A DNA stretch of 64,000 nucleotides from ELB16-189 sp018266435 (GTDB lineage Bacteria > Bacteroidota > Bacteroidia > Cytophagales > Cyclobacteriaceae), in the NCBI GenBank assembly GCA_030123525.1, contig CP126125.1:1798001-1862000 (forward strand). Direction: 5' to 3'. The translations under genes and the position numbers were made by a program. The notes below the pieces were generated by a model. It saw nothing but the letters and a program-made list of their open reading frames with translations. It had not been told where the DNA came from and did not search any database. Positions 1 to 8,479 of the stretch are shown here, in pieces (the first letter of the stretch is position 1; every line of letters begins with the position of its first letter).

Positions 1-169
1 GCTTTTACATTCTCACTAAAAAAAGTAGTAGCAAATAAAAACAAGATAAAAAAAGCTTTGAGAACAGTTTACAGCAAATTAGATTGATATTGAGTAACAA
101 TTATTTGTTGATTTAGTTGCTTTAAGTATCAGTTTTTTTGTACCATTGAAAAACCAAATTCAACTAACT

Positions 170-580
170 ATGAAAAAAATTCTTTTTCTTATGCTCTTGT
201 GCACGCTGGGGTTAGCCTACAATAGCAAGGCAACTTCTATTTACCGTGTAGATGACGCAGCAATTGAAACAACATTATCACTGGCCACACCTGTGGCACA
301 GACGTTGGTGGATGCAGCACAGTTGCTCAACCCAATGTCAGTTCAGGCTTCTTCATCAGACAAAAATGTTTGGATTGCAGCAGTTTTGGACTTTTTTCTC
401 GGGGGGTTTGCCATTCACCGCGTTTACCTGGGTACCAAGCCTATTATGATTTTGTGGTATGTCATTACAGTTGGAGGTATTTTTGGTATCGTTCCATTGA
501 TTGACCTTATTGTACTGATTATTGATAATCAGGATATTAGTAAGTACGTGGGAAGCAATAAGTTTTTTATGTGGGGCTGA
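170..580 (+). CDS. TM2-domain membrane protein with signal peptide
   Basis: Small envelope protein of about 136 residues. It has an N-terminal signal peptide (MKKILFLMLLCTLGLAY), a polar linker, and then a TM2 domain: a hydrophobic helix, the conserved GGFAIHRVYLG turn (compare G-x-HRFYLG of the family), and a second helix ending in LIDLIVLII. TM2 proteins are poorly characterised two-helix membrane proteins. A TTG 24 nt upstream is also in frame, but the ATG at 170 puts the signal peptide at the N-terminus and is preferred. The gene converges on the DUF5683-like operon, whose membrane proteins carry a similar Gly/Tyr-Gly turn, so a related envelope role is possible; that is inference. Confidence 0.8.
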   Translation: MKKILFLMLLCTLGLAYNSKATSIYRVDDAAIETTLSLATPVAQTLVDAAQLLNPMSVQASSSDKNVWIAAVLDFFLGGFAIHRVYLGTKPIMILWYVITVGGIFGIVPLIDLIVLIIDNQDISKYVGSNKFFMWG

Positions 581-601
581 TCAGCTACCATTATTAATCC
601 C

Positions 602-631
602 AATAAAGGAGATGCATGCATCTCCTTTATT
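602..631. terminator. bidirectional rho-independent terminator
   Basis: A perfect 30-bp palindrome, with arms AATAAAGGAGATGCA and its exact complement, followed by a run of T on the + strand. It lies between the TM2 gene and the end of the leftward DUF5683-like gene, whose stop codon is inside the palindrome, so it can serve both transcripts. Confidence 0.85.
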
Positions 632-1445
632 TTTTTATCGCTTTTGCGGCAACATTTTTTACTTCGCTGTTCAATTCAGTAATTCGTTCTTTATTTTTTT
701 GCTCGGCCAGGTAGCGGGCATGCCTTGCCCCGCCATTGTTGAACATATAAAATAACCCCACCCCAGTATATGCTCCTGAGAAATAATATCCATGAATGAA
801 ACTTGCTACCGCAAATGTAACGCAGCCGGCCTGAATGCCCAATGAGACTAACCCCTGGCCAACGTAGCCCGCATACATTTGACCTACCCCGGGAAGTAAA
901 TGTGACATGGATTCAGCCTTTTCAGGATTTTTTAATTTTCTGAATTTCCTGTTAGAATACGGATTCGGATTAGGCAGTTGATACCGGGTGACAAACTGAT
1001 TAAATTTTTTTTCGGCATCAGAAATTTTTTGTTGTTGATTTAATGCCATGATTTCCAGAAGATCGATCATGGGTGAATTTAACTCAGGAAGATAATAATG
1101 CTGCTCTTGCACTTTGCTCAGACATAAATCATATTTGCCGGCCAAGTAGGCGTTCAAAGCAGATTCGTAATACAAGTTAAATTTGAGGCTGTCAGCACCT
1201 TGAAAAAAATCAGCCCGTTGTAGGGTGTTGTATGCTTCTTCGTACTGGCTTTGTGCTTTCAGGCAATAGGATTTTTTAAGAAGCACATCGTTGGGCAATG
1301 AATACCCCTGATACAAAAGGCGTTCGTATGCCACCCTGGCTTGCAGGTAATTTCCGGCTGCCAAGAGACTGTCTGCTAATTTCGTTTGTGCATCAATGAA
1401 AAAAGGTGCGCAAAGGAATGTGCATATCAAATAATATTTGATCAT
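627..1445 (-). CDS. TPR-like / DUF5683-like membrane protein, copy 2
   Basis: A 272-residue protein with a cleavable signal peptide (about residues 1-19) and an alpha-helical, TPR-like N-terminal half (AGNYLQARVAYERLL is a typical TPR helix pair). The C-terminal membrane part begins near LLPGVGQMYAGYVGQG and is followed by two hydrophobic segments. The PGxGQxYAGxxGQG motif resembles the DUF5683/TM2-type turn. The gene overlaps the 3' end of the upstream gene (1393-2256) by 53 nt, so translation is probably coupled. The two neighbours share the same architecture and look like tandem paralogues. Function unknown; the domain call is from motif only. Confidence 0.7.
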   Translation of the reverse strand: MIKYYLICTFLCAPFFIDAQTKLADSLLAAGNYLQARVAYERLLYQGYSLPNDVLLKKSYCLKAQSQYEEAYNTLQRADFFQGADSLKFNLYYESALNAYLAGKYDLCLSKVQEQHYYLPELNSPMIDLLEIMALNQQQKISDAEKKFNQFVTRYQLPNPNPYSNRKFRKLKNPEKAESMSHLLPGVGQMYAGYVGQGLVSLGIQAGCVTFAVASFIHGYYFSGAYTGVGLFYMFNNGGARHARYLAEQKNKERITELNSEVKNVAAKAIKK

Positions 1446-2256
1446 TAATAGTTTCGTTGAGTTGATCTCTTCGTAGTTTTACTGAAAAGGCACTGCCCCA
1501 AATTGTACCAATATACAACGAAGTAAACAGCGTGCCATAGGCAATGAACCGAACACTGGAGGGGCCATCTTTATGATAACCTTCCCAGGCCTGCAGCCCG
1601 AGTACGGCAGAGATAAGAAGAGTGTACACCCCCTGGCCCTTGTTGCCGGCATAAAATTTTCCTGCGCCCGGAACGATGGCCGAGAGGGCAGCCGCAACAA
1701 AAGGAGATTTTTTAGGTTGACTCAATATTTTTTTCTGTTGTTCCCTCAGATCTTTTTCCTGTAAGTCAGTGACAAAATTGGTTGGTGTTAGAAAATGTTG
1801 CAACGAATCAAATTTTTTGAAATCACGCTGAAGAAGAGAAAGACCAGCCAATTCTAAAAAGCGAAGCTGTCGCTCGGTACTGTCTATCGGAACATACCGA
1901 ATCATTTTTTGTTTAGCCTCTGAGTACGATTTGAGGTAGGCACGATTAAAAGAACTAAAAAAAATAGCTTCCGAACTGAGGCGGTGTGAAACAACAGACA
2001 CTGAGTCAAAATGGTTGTTCGAGCGAAGCAAATCTTTTTGATTGTAATAAATATTTCCCAGAAAAATATGAATGCTGTCGCGCTGAATCAAACTCAACTT
2101 TGGGTTTTGTTGCAGGGTATTCAAAACAAAGATGGCTTCTTCATAATTTTTTTTCACTACAAGATGCTGGGCAAACCGCAGTTCATCAGAAAGGGCCTGA
2201 CCGTTGAGGTTATGAAACAAAAAAATGAAAAACAGAAAGGAATAACTGCGCATCAA
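1393..2256 (-). CDS. TPR-like / DUF5683-like membrane protein, copy 1
   Basis: A 287-residue protein with a signal peptide (MMRSYSFLFFIFLFHNLNG), helical repeats across roughly residues 25-170, then a membrane module that starts with AIVPGAGKFYAGNKGQG and has two or three hydrophobic stretches. This matches the layout of the next gene, so the two are likely a duplicated pair. It overlaps the upstream YidD-like gene by 4 nt and the downstream paralogue by 53 nt. The packing points to one transcript and physically linked products, probably in the inner membrane with a periplasmic helical domain. No enzymatic motif is visible. Confidence 0.7.
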   Translation of the reverse strand: MMRSYSFLFFIFLFHNLNGQALSDELRFAQHLVVKKNYEEAIFVLNTLQQNPKLSLIQRDSIHIFLGNIYYNQKDLLRSNNHFDSVSVVSHRLSSEAIFFSSFNRAYLKSYSEAKQKMIRYVPIDSTERQLRFLELAGLSLLQRDFKKFDSLQHFLTPTNFVTDLQEKDLREQQKKILSQPKKSPFVAAALSAIVPGAGKFYAGNKGQGVYTLLISAVLGLQAWEGYHKDGPSSVRFIAYGTLFTSLYIGTIWGSAFSVKLRRDQLNETINDQILFDMHIPLRTFFH

Positions 2257-2666
2257 TGAAACCGGAAATTCTCAGGGCGTTCGATAATCTTACCTTGCTC
2301 AGTCAGGCGAATGGGAAACGTTTCCAGTGGGCTGATAACATTGCACCGGCTGATCCGATCAAAGGTCAAGAAATATCCTTTTACCAACCCGTATTCAGTT
2401 ACCATGGCTTTGCTAAAGCGTGAACAGGTTAAGTCAAAAGCACAATTGGTAGCCAGCTGCTCGCTAATTGCCAATTGGTATAACTTGATTGCCAGCATGT
2501 ACCCTTTCGTTAGAGGGTTGTGAGTTTTATTTTTTGTACTGGTAATTTTTTTGTACGAAATATTTTTTTGTTCTAATAAAACCAGGTCGTGATTAACGGA
2601 TTGAGCCGATGCGGAATAGTACAGCCCACCAGTAGTAATAAGCAAACAAAGATGAAGTTTTTTCAT
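2253..2666 (-). CDS. YidD-like protein with N-terminal signal peptide
   Basis: A 137-residue protein. The core matches YidD (membrane protein insertion efficiency factor, DUF37): IKLYQLAIS, then a Cys-containing CAFDLTCSRFSKAM segment in place of the usual CRFYPTCSEYA, then GLVKGYFLTFDRISRCN. Canonical YidD is about 75-85 residues, cytosolic-side and encoded between rnpA and yidC. This one instead begins with a clear signal peptide (MKKLHLCLLITTGGLYYSASA) and is placed between a LolA-like gene and DUF5683-like genes, with 4-nt overlaps at both ends. It is therefore a divergent, probably periplasmic, paralogue rather than the housekeeping yidD. Its role is unknown. Confidence 0.72.
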   Translation of the reverse strand: MKKLHLCLLITTGGLYYSASAQSVNHDLVLLEQKNISYKKITSTKNKTHNPLTKGYMLAIKLYQLAISEQLATNCAFDLTCSRFSKAMVTEYGLVKGYFLTFDRISRCNVISPLETFPIRLTEQGKIIERPENFRFH

Positions 2667-3361
2667 TCAATGACTTTGGCGTTAGCGGGGATCTTGAACG
2701 TTAAAAAATGATCATCCACCTCTTTATCTGTTTTGAAGTTGGAATACATTGTTTTTGATACGATCGAATCCTTTGCATTGATCAAACTAATTTGTGTAAC
2801 TGAAGTGGGGAACTTCAACCCTGCCACCCACTCGTAGTTATAAAAAAATACTTTATTGATGGCTTTGCCTTTTTTGTTAAAGTACCCGAGAAATACAGGA
2901 TTATTTTTGTCATGCGCTACCTCTACTTTCGAAATATCTTTAGCCAACTGCATGGGTGGATGCCACACGGTAATGCGCAGGCCATCCTGAAATTTTGTTT
3001 CCTTCAACGCAAATCCCATTTTTGACAATCCTAAATCTCCCCGGTTGTTTTCAAGAAAATAAAAAAGCTGATTTGTTTCTGAACTGAGTAAATAGTTTTG
3101 TTTTTGAGCTACTGTATTGTTGACAAAATCATATACCGTAAACTCACCTTTGGTGTTATTCAGAATTAATATTTCGGCCGGCACCGTGTAATGACTGGCC
3201 ATTTTACCTTCAGAGGTGTAGTAGATAGACGCCTTTATGGTGCTCATTTTTCCGTTTCGTGCCGATCGTGTCTGCATTTCCATCGAAACTTTCTGATAGA
3301 CAAATTGATTTAAAAAAAACACTAAACTGAAAAAAAGAAGAGAAAATTGAGGGGCCAACAA
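2663..3361 (-). CDS. LolA-like secreted protein
   Basis: A 232-residue protein with a hydrophobic N-terminus (signal sequence, about residues 1-20) and beta-rich sequence. The pattern resembles outer-membrane lipoprotein carrier LolA and its relatives: an early YYTSEGKMASHYTVPAEILI segment, a middle region with the Y-LLSSETNQLFYFLEN helix, and a closing F-F-I-P-A-N-A-K-V-I-E strand. LolA proteins shuttle lipids or lipoproteins through the periplasm. The gene overlaps the YidD-like gene by 4 nt and begins 26 bp after the caspase gene stops, so all five leftward genes may share one message. The LolA-fold call rests on overall pattern only. Confidence 0.55.
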   Translation of the reverse strand: MLAPQFSLLFFSLVFFLNQFVYQKVSMEMQTRSARNGKMSTIKASIYYTSEGKMASHYTVPAEILILNNTKGEFTVYDFVNNTVAQKQNYLLSSETNQLFYFLENNRGDLGLSKMGFALKETKFQDGLRITVWHPPMQLAKDISKVEVAHDKNNPVFLGYFNKKGKAINKVFFYNYEWVAGLKFPTSVTQISLINAKDSIVSKTMYSNFKTDKEVDDHFLTFKIPANAKVIE

Positions 3362-3387
3362 GGTGCTAATGTTTTTTTATATAAAAA

Positions 3388-4800
3388 TTAATCTTTAAGG
3401 CAACGAACAGAATAGCCTAACATTTTATCACTGAAACTTCGCGACACAACTCCGTTTTTGTATGTCACGCTTCTGCTCCAGGCGCTGATGGGGTTAGGTT
3501 CGGTTGAACTCCACCAATAGCTGTTTGCACCGGAATAAAAAAAGTAACCGGATGCATTTCTAAACCCCGATGGAAGCCCGGTAAAGTTAGACGTGTTGGT
3601 GCCATTGCCATTTTCTTTCCAGTCTGTTGTAGCTTTAATCTGGTTGGCATCATTGCCCAGTTGAGTGATCATTTCAGTCCACTCTTTGTCAGAAGGTACA
3701 TGCCAACCAGACGGGCAAAGTTTTCGTGGATCAGACACGGCATACCAGTTATAAAGCTTGCCGTATTTTTCACCGTTAGACGGATCATTTTCATAATAAC
3801 TCCAGGCGGGCTGTTGTTTTTTTCCTGCTTTTGCCCAAACGTCAATGTCTTTGGCTTCCGGTATGGCCGAGCCATCGGCAAAATGATCGGTATCAAGATT
3901 TTTTACTGCCCAGGTTTGCTTGCCAATGAAGGCTTCATTTTCTGAGGACGAAACAACAGTTGTTGGTTTGGGGGTATTCTCAGGTGTGGTTTTGGTGGTT
4001 ACCGGGGCTTGTGGTTTTATGGGTGTAGTGGTGGTAGCTGTGGCTTGCTGCTGGTTAAAATAAAAATCTCCTCCAATGGAATTGTCTTCTACAGAGGGCA
4101 ATTGCTTTTCACCCGATTGCTTGTAAACTTCTTGCTTTACCTTTTTGAAAACATCAGTGATGTTGAGATTAGGCTCGTTGATGACCTTTAAAAGGTTGGA
4201 GGTAAACAACCCATTTTTGCCTACTCCATCCGATGCGGTTTTGCCGGGCTGTGTGGCAAAAACAATGATGGCGCCCTGAGGCGCATTCATGCGGCTTAAT
4301 CCTTGTTCTCCACTGTCGCGGGTAAAGGTTGGGAGCGACCGGCAGGCATCGAGTAGCAAAATGTTTAACGATCGGCTTGCTGATTTAAGCACGGCCATCA
4401 CCGTATTCATCCGCACACAGTAGTCTTCTAAATCACCGGGATTTTGTAAGGTAGCCGTGGTGGGGATGATGTAATTTTCGCCTTCGTATTGCATGCCGTG
4501 GCCGGCATAAAAAATGATACCCACGGCACCATCCTGATCGCGCATGGAGTTGAAGTAGCGGTTGATGGCATCTTTGATTTCTCGTTTTGTTTTAGGATCG
4601 TAGAGCGATTCAACCTGAAAACCCTTGGCCTTTAATGTGGCACTCATATCACGGGCATCGGCCAGTGAATGTCGAAGAGCCGGCAAAGCAGTATAACTCT
4701 GTGCCCCGATAATCAGTGCTACTTTTTTTTGCTTACTGCTTTGCGCCAACCCGAGGGTAGCAGTCAAGAAGAAAAAGAACAGAATAAAATTCTTTTTCAT
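3388..4800 (-). CDS. secreted caspase-family (C14) protease fused to FISUMP domain
   Basis: A 470-residue protein. A signal peptide (about residues 1-19) is followed by a caspase/metacaspase p20 domain with the catalytic His in FYAGHGMQ (His101) and Cys in LLLDACRS (Cys153). A Thr/Pro-rich linker occupies about 250-290, and a C-terminal FISUMP domain about 295-470, recognised by KLYNWYAVSDPRKLCPSGWHVPSDKEW and the closing GYSVRCLKD. FISUMP domains occur in surface or secreted Bacteroidota/Fibrobacter proteins. Both catalytic residues are present, so an Arg/Lys-directed protease in the envelope is likely. The upstream region has a short palindrome TTGGC-GTAA-GCCAA at 4856-4869. Only 26 bp separate it from the LolA-like gene. 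Confidence 0.85.
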   Translation of the reverse strand: MKKNFILFFFFLTATLGLAQSSKQKKVALIIGAQSYTALPALRHSLADARDMSATLKAKGFQVESLYDPKTKREIKDAINRYFNSMRDQDGAVGIIFYAGHGMQYEGENYIIPTTATLQNPGDLEDYCVRMNTVMAVLKSASRSLNILLLDACRSLPTFTRDSGEQGLSRMNAPQGAIIVFATQPGKTASDGVGKNGLFTSNLLKVINEPNLNITDVFKKVKQEVYKQSGEKQLPSVEDNSIGGDFYFNQQQATATTTTPIKPQAPVTTKTTPENTPKPTTVVSSSENEAFIGKQTWAVKNLDTDHFADGSAIPEAKDIDVWAKAGKKQQPAWSYYENDPSNGEKYGKLYNWYAVSDPRKLCPSGWHVPSDKEWTEMITQLGNDANQIKATTDWKENGNGTNTSNFTGLPSGFRNASGYFFYSGANSYWWSSTEPNPISAWSRSVTYKNGVVSRSFSDKMLGYSVRCLKD

Positions 4801-4933
4801 GTGTTTATAATTTTTATGTAAGGGTCACACGGAATGGCCAAGATAATATGGTCGTTTGGCGTAAGCCAATACGTGCCATTTCACAACCATACTTTGAAGC
4901 AATTTAAGAAAAAATGCTTACGTAAAAAAGAAG

Positions 4934-5176
4934 CTAAACGACCCCGTCTGCCAAGACGATCACCTTGTTTTTCAATACTTCCACCACGCCACCGGTAATG
5001 GCTACTTGCTGGGTGGCTTCTTTTGATTTATAAACTACCGCCCCGTCTTTCAGTAGCGACACAAGCGGGGCATGGTTATCCAACACCTGAAAAGAACCGT
5101 CTGCTCCGGGAAAGGTGGCAGAAAACACTTCTCCTTCAAAAATTTTCTTCTCCGGTGTGATTATTTCTAAATGCAT
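4934..5176 (-). CDS. atpC: F1Fo ATP synthase subunit epsilon
   Basis: Central-stalk epsilon subunit, about 80 residues. It contains the N-terminal beta-sandwich domain: MHLEIITPEKKIFEGEV, then the F-PGADGSFQVLDNHAPLVS signature, and ends after the VIVLADGVV strand. The C-terminal two-helix regulatory domain of E. coli epsilon is absent, as is common in Bacteroidota. An in-frame ATG exists 21 nt upstream but lies inside the periodic repeat of the intergenic gap, so the Met at 5176 is chosen. It is transcribed after atpD on the same strand; the rest of the ATP synthase operon is not in this window. Confidence 0.93.
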   Translation of the reverse strand: MHLEIITPEKKIFEGEVFSATFPGADGSFQVLDNHAPLVSLLKDGAVVYKSKEATQQVAITGGVVEVLKNKVIVLADGVV

Positions 5177-5179
5177 GTT

Positions 5180-5251
5180 GATTCGGTGATGTGACAATTC
5201 GGTGATTTGTCAATTCATCATCATTAACAAATCACTGAATTATCGAATTAT
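5180..5251. repeat. 8/16-nt periodic junction repeat (atpD-atpC)
   Basis: The whole gap between the atpD stop and the atpC start reads as consecutive 8-mers such as GATTCGGT, GATGTGAC, AATTCGGT, GATTTGTC, AATTCATC and CGAATTAT, giving a 16-nt super-period. It also contains an imperfect hairpin: arms 5196-5210 and 5227-5241 pair over 15 positions with one G:T-type mismatch and a 16-nt loop. Confidence 0.75.
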
Positions 5252-5252
5252 A

Positions 5253-6761
5253 TTATCCCTTTGCTTCGGCCATTATTTTTTCGCCTTTGGCAATCGCCTC
5301 TTCAATACTGCCCACCAGGTTGAAGGCCATCTCAGGCAAATGATCCACTTCGCCATCCATGATCATGTTAAAGCCTTTGATCGTGTCTTTAATATCCACC
5401 AACGCGCCTTTCAAACCGGTAAATGCTTCGGCCACGTGGAATGGTTGCGACAAGAAACGCTGCACACGTCTGGCGCGTGATACCGTCAGTTTATCTTCTT
5501 CGCTCAATTCATCCATACCCAGAATGGCGATGATGTCTTGCAATTCTTTGTAACGCTGCAAAATCAATTTTACGCGCTGGGCACAGTTGTAGTGCTCATC
5601 ACCCACGATGTCGGCACGGAGAATACGAGATGTTGAATCTAATGGATCCACCGCAGGGTAGATACCCAATTCAGCAATCTTGCGGCTTAATACCGTAGTA
5701 GCATCCAAGTGAGCAAATGTGGTGGCCGGAGCGGGGTCAGTCAAGTCATCGGCAGGTACGTAAACGGCCTGCACCGAAGTGATTGATCCGTTTTTGGTGG
5801 ATGTGATGCGCTCTTGCATGGCACCCATTTCGGTAGCCAGCGTAGGCTGGTAACCTACTGCTGATGGCATACGGCCCAAAAGAGCCGACACTTCAGATCC
5901 CGCTTGGGTAAAACGGAAGATGTTATCGATGAAGAAAAGAATGTCTTTGCCTTTTCCTTTGCCGTCACCATCGCGGAAATATTCGGCTACCGTCAAGCCA
6001 GAAAGTGCTACCCGTGCGCGTGCACCGGGTGGTTCGTTCATCTGACCGAATACAAAGGTTGCTTTTGAATCTTTTAATTTTTGGTTATCCACTTTAGACA
6101 AATCCCATCCGCCTGCGTGAAGCGATTTCATAAACTCAGGGCCATAATCAACAATTCCGGCTTCGATCATTTCGCGGAGCAAATCGTTTCCTTCGCGCGT
6201 ACGCTCACCCACACCGGCAAATACCGAAAGACCGGAGTATGCTTTGGCGATGTTGTTGATCAATTCCTGAATCAATACGGTTTTACCTACACCGGCACCA
6301 CCGAACAACCCGATTTTACCACCCTTGGCATAAGGCTCGATCAAGTCGATCACCTTGATACCGGTGAAAAGAATTTCCGATGAAGTTGAAAGGTTTTCAT
6401 AGCTGGGTGCTGAGCGGTGGATAGGCAATGACTGCTCGCCTTTAGGTTGGGCAATACCATCGATAGCCTCGCCAATCACATTGAACAAACGGCCTTTGAT
6501 ATCATCACCGATTGGCATTTTAATAGGCATGCCGGTGTCGGTCACTTTCATGCCGCGCACCAAGCCTTCGGTGCCATCCATAGCTACGGTACGCACCCGG
6601 TCTTCACCTAGGTGGGTTTGGCACTCCAGCACCACGCGGGTGCCATCTGTTTTGGTTACTTCCAATGAGTCGAGAATGTTGGGCAGTTTAGAGCCGGGCT
6701 CATCAAAAGCCACATCCACCACCGGACCGATTACTTGTGTGATTTTACCGTAGTTAGCCAT
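5253..6761 (-). CDS. atpD: F1Fo ATP synthase subunit beta
   Basis: Catalytic beta subunit of F1, 502 residues, full length. The Walker A motif GGAGVGKT is at residues 154-161, GERTREGND follows at the catalytic glutamate region, ILFFIDNIFRFTQAGSEVSALLGRMPSAVGYQP gives Walker B and the beta-signature, and the C-terminal helical domain is intact. It couples proton or sodium flow to ATP synthesis in the inner membrane complex. It stands with atpC apart from the other atp genes, as in many Bacteroidota. A near-consensus promoter lies about 80-105 bp upstream of the start. Confidence 0.98.
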   Translation of the reverse strand: MANYGKITQVIGPVVDVAFDEPGSKLPNILDSLEVTKTDGTRVVLECQTHLGEDRVRTVAMDGTEGLVRGMKVTDTGMPIKMPIGDDIKGRLFNVIGEAIDGIAQPKGEQSLPIHRSAPSYENLSTSSEILFTGIKVIDLIEPYAKGGKIGLFGGAGVGKTVLIQELINNIAKAYSGLSVFAGVGERTREGNDLLREMIEAGIVDYGPEFMKSLHAGGWDLSKVDNQKLKDSKATFVFGQMNEPPGARARVALSGLTVAEYFRDGDGKGKGKDILFFIDNIFRFTQAGSEVSALLGRMPSAVGYQPTLATEMGAMQERITSTKNGSITSVQAVYVPADDLTDPAPATTFAHLDATTVLSRKIAELGIYPAVDPLDSTSRILRADIVGDEHYNCAQRVKLILQRYKELQDIIAILGMDELSEEDKLTVSRARRVQRFLSQPFHVAEAFTGLKGALVDIKDTIKGFNMIMDGEVDHLPEMAFNLVGSIEEAIAKGEKIMAEAKG

Positions 6762-6838
6762 GTATTGAAAATTAGGAGTTAATGCGCTGATTTTTAAGTT
6801 TTTGCAGATTCATTAAACGGGTTTAAAAAATCCGATCG

Positions 6839-6868
6839 CAAAAGTATGTTTTTCATGGGTTTATGCAA
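6839..6868 (-). promoter_or_regulatory. Bacteroidota-type promoter of atpD
   Basis: Read on the minus strand: TTG (6868-6866), a 19-nt spacer, then TACTTTTG (6846-6839), a perfect TAnnTTTG -7 box. Spacing and sequence fit the primary sigma factor consensus of Bacteroidota. It implies a leader of about 70 nt for atpD-atpC. Confidence 0.75.
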
Positions 6869-6975
6869 ACCCGAACCGCAAAGTATTTAACTGATTTTTA
6901 ACAGAGAGATAGCGGCCGCGATCCGGTATAACTAGATTCGTTTTCAAAACCACAAATCTGTGGCATATTTGCACC

Positions 6976-8472
6976 ATGGGCATCCGTTCGATTTTAGCCA
7001 AGCCATTTGCCGGCTACATAGCCAAGGAGACCAAAGAATGGTCGTCCAACCCGGTGCTTTATCAACAAAAAATTTTCCAATCGCTGATTGATACCGGAAA
7101 AAATACGTTGTTTGGAAAAGATCACGGATTTGAATCAATAAAGTTTCATTCAGATTTTAAGAAGTTTGTTCCTGTTCGCGATTATGAGGCGCTGAAGCCT
7201 TATGTAGAGAAAGTGCTTCATGGCGAAGAAAATATTTTATGGAAAGGCAAACCGGAATATTTTGCCAAAACCTCGGGCACTACTTCGGGTACCAAGTATA
7301 TTCCCATCACCAAAGATTCCATTCCCAATCACATCAACAGTGCACGCAATGCCTTGTTGAGCTATGTGTATGAAACAGGCAATGCAAAATTTTTAGATGG
7401 CGGATTGATTTTCCTTTCGGGAAGCCCGGAATTGAGTGAAAAAGCCGGAATAAAAACCGGGCGACTTTCAGGAATAGTGAATCATCATGTGCCACAGTAT
7501 TTGCGATCAAATCAAAAACCGAGTTACGCAACCAATTGCATTGAAGATTGGGACGAGAAACTGAACAAGATTATTGACGAGACACTTCATGCTGACATGA
7601 CACTAATTTCTGGAATACCGCCCTGGACACAAATGTATTTCGATCGGATTGTGGCGAAGACCGGAAAGAAGATCAAAGATGTGTTTCCCAATTTCTCCAT
7701 GTTTGTTTATGGTGGAGTAAACTTTGAGCCATACCGGGCTAAACTTTTTGAAACGATCGGAAAGAAAATTGATTCGATAGAAACGTATCCGGCATCAGAA
7801 GGATTTATTGCCTATCAGGATTCGCAAAACACAGAAGGACTTTTATTGTTACTTAATTCGGGAATTTTTTTTGAGTTCATTCCGGCCGAAGAATATTTTA
7901 ACGAAAAACCCACCCGGCTTTCCATCGAAGAAGTTGAACTTGGAAAAAACTATGCTGTGATCATCAACAGCAATGCGGGGCTGTGGGGCTACTCCATTGG
8001 CGATACCATAAAATTTGTTTCAAAAAATCCTTATCGAATAATTGTAAGCGGAAGAATAAAACATTTCATTTCTGCTTTTGGCGAGCATGTGATTGGTGAA
8101 GAAGTGGAAAAAGCGATGAAATTTACTTGTGAAAAGTTTCCTGAAACGAAATTGGTTGAGTTTACCGTAGCACCAAATGTTTCTCCAAAAGAAGGAATGC
8201 CTCATCATGAATGGCTGATTGAATTTGCGAATCAACCCAGTGATTTGAATGAATTCTCGATTGAGTTAGACAATCAGCTGCGCAAATTAAATGTATATTA
8301 CGATGATTTGATCACCGGAAATATTTTGCGTACGCTGGTCATTACGCCACTCCGAAAAAACGCCTTTATAGAGTACATGAAATCACAAGGCAAACTGGGT
8401 GGGCAAAACAAAGTGCCGAGATTGAGCAACGACCGGAAGATTGCCGAAGACTTGAATAAGTACAAAATCTGA
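6976..8472 (+). CDS. GH3-family acyl-adenylate (acyl acid-amido synthetase-like) protein
   Basis: A 498-residue member of the GH3 branch of the acyl-adenylate/firefly-luciferase superfamily. Visible motifs are the phosphate-binding loop TSGTTSGTKYIP (about residues 99-110), the YPASEGFIA segment equivalent to the ATP/Mg motif, and GDTIKF near residue 340 followed by a C-terminal small domain. Plant GH3 enzymes conjugate auxin or jasmonate to amino acids; the substrate of bacterial homologues is not known. The start ATG lies just after a CATATTTGC box, which suggests a very short leader. dxr follows after 7 nt, so the two are co-transcribed. Confidence 0.85.
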   Translation: MGIRSILAKPFAGYIAKETKEWSSNPVLYQQKIFQSLIDTGKNTLFGKDHGFESIKFHSDFKKFVPVRDYEALKPYVEKVLHGEENILWKGKPEYFAKTSGTTSGTKYIPITKDSIPNHINSARNALLSYVYETGNAKFLDGGLIFLSGSPELSEKAGIKTGRLSGIVNHHVPQYLRSNQKPSYATNCIEDWDEKLNKIIDETLHADMTLISGIPPWTQMYFDRIVAKTGKKIKDVFPNFSMFVYGGVNFEPYRAKLFETIGKKIDSIETYPASEGFIAYQDSQNTEGLLLLLNSGIFFEFIPAEEYFNEKPTRLSIEEVELGKNYAVIINSNAGLWGYSIGDTIKFVSKNPYRIIVSGRIKHFISAFGEHVIGEEVEKAMKFTCEKFPETKLVEFTVAPNVSPKEGMPHHEWLIEFANQPSDLNEFSIELDNQLRKLNVYYDDLITGNILRTLVITPLRKNAFIEYMKSQGKLGGQNKVPRLSNDRKIAEDLNKYKI

Positions 8473-8479
8473 TTCTTCA

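Noticed and set aside
1..145. A gene end or RNA at the left edge
   Set aside because: AT-rich, stops in all frames, no fold or family pattern; probably leader sequence of the TM2 gene.
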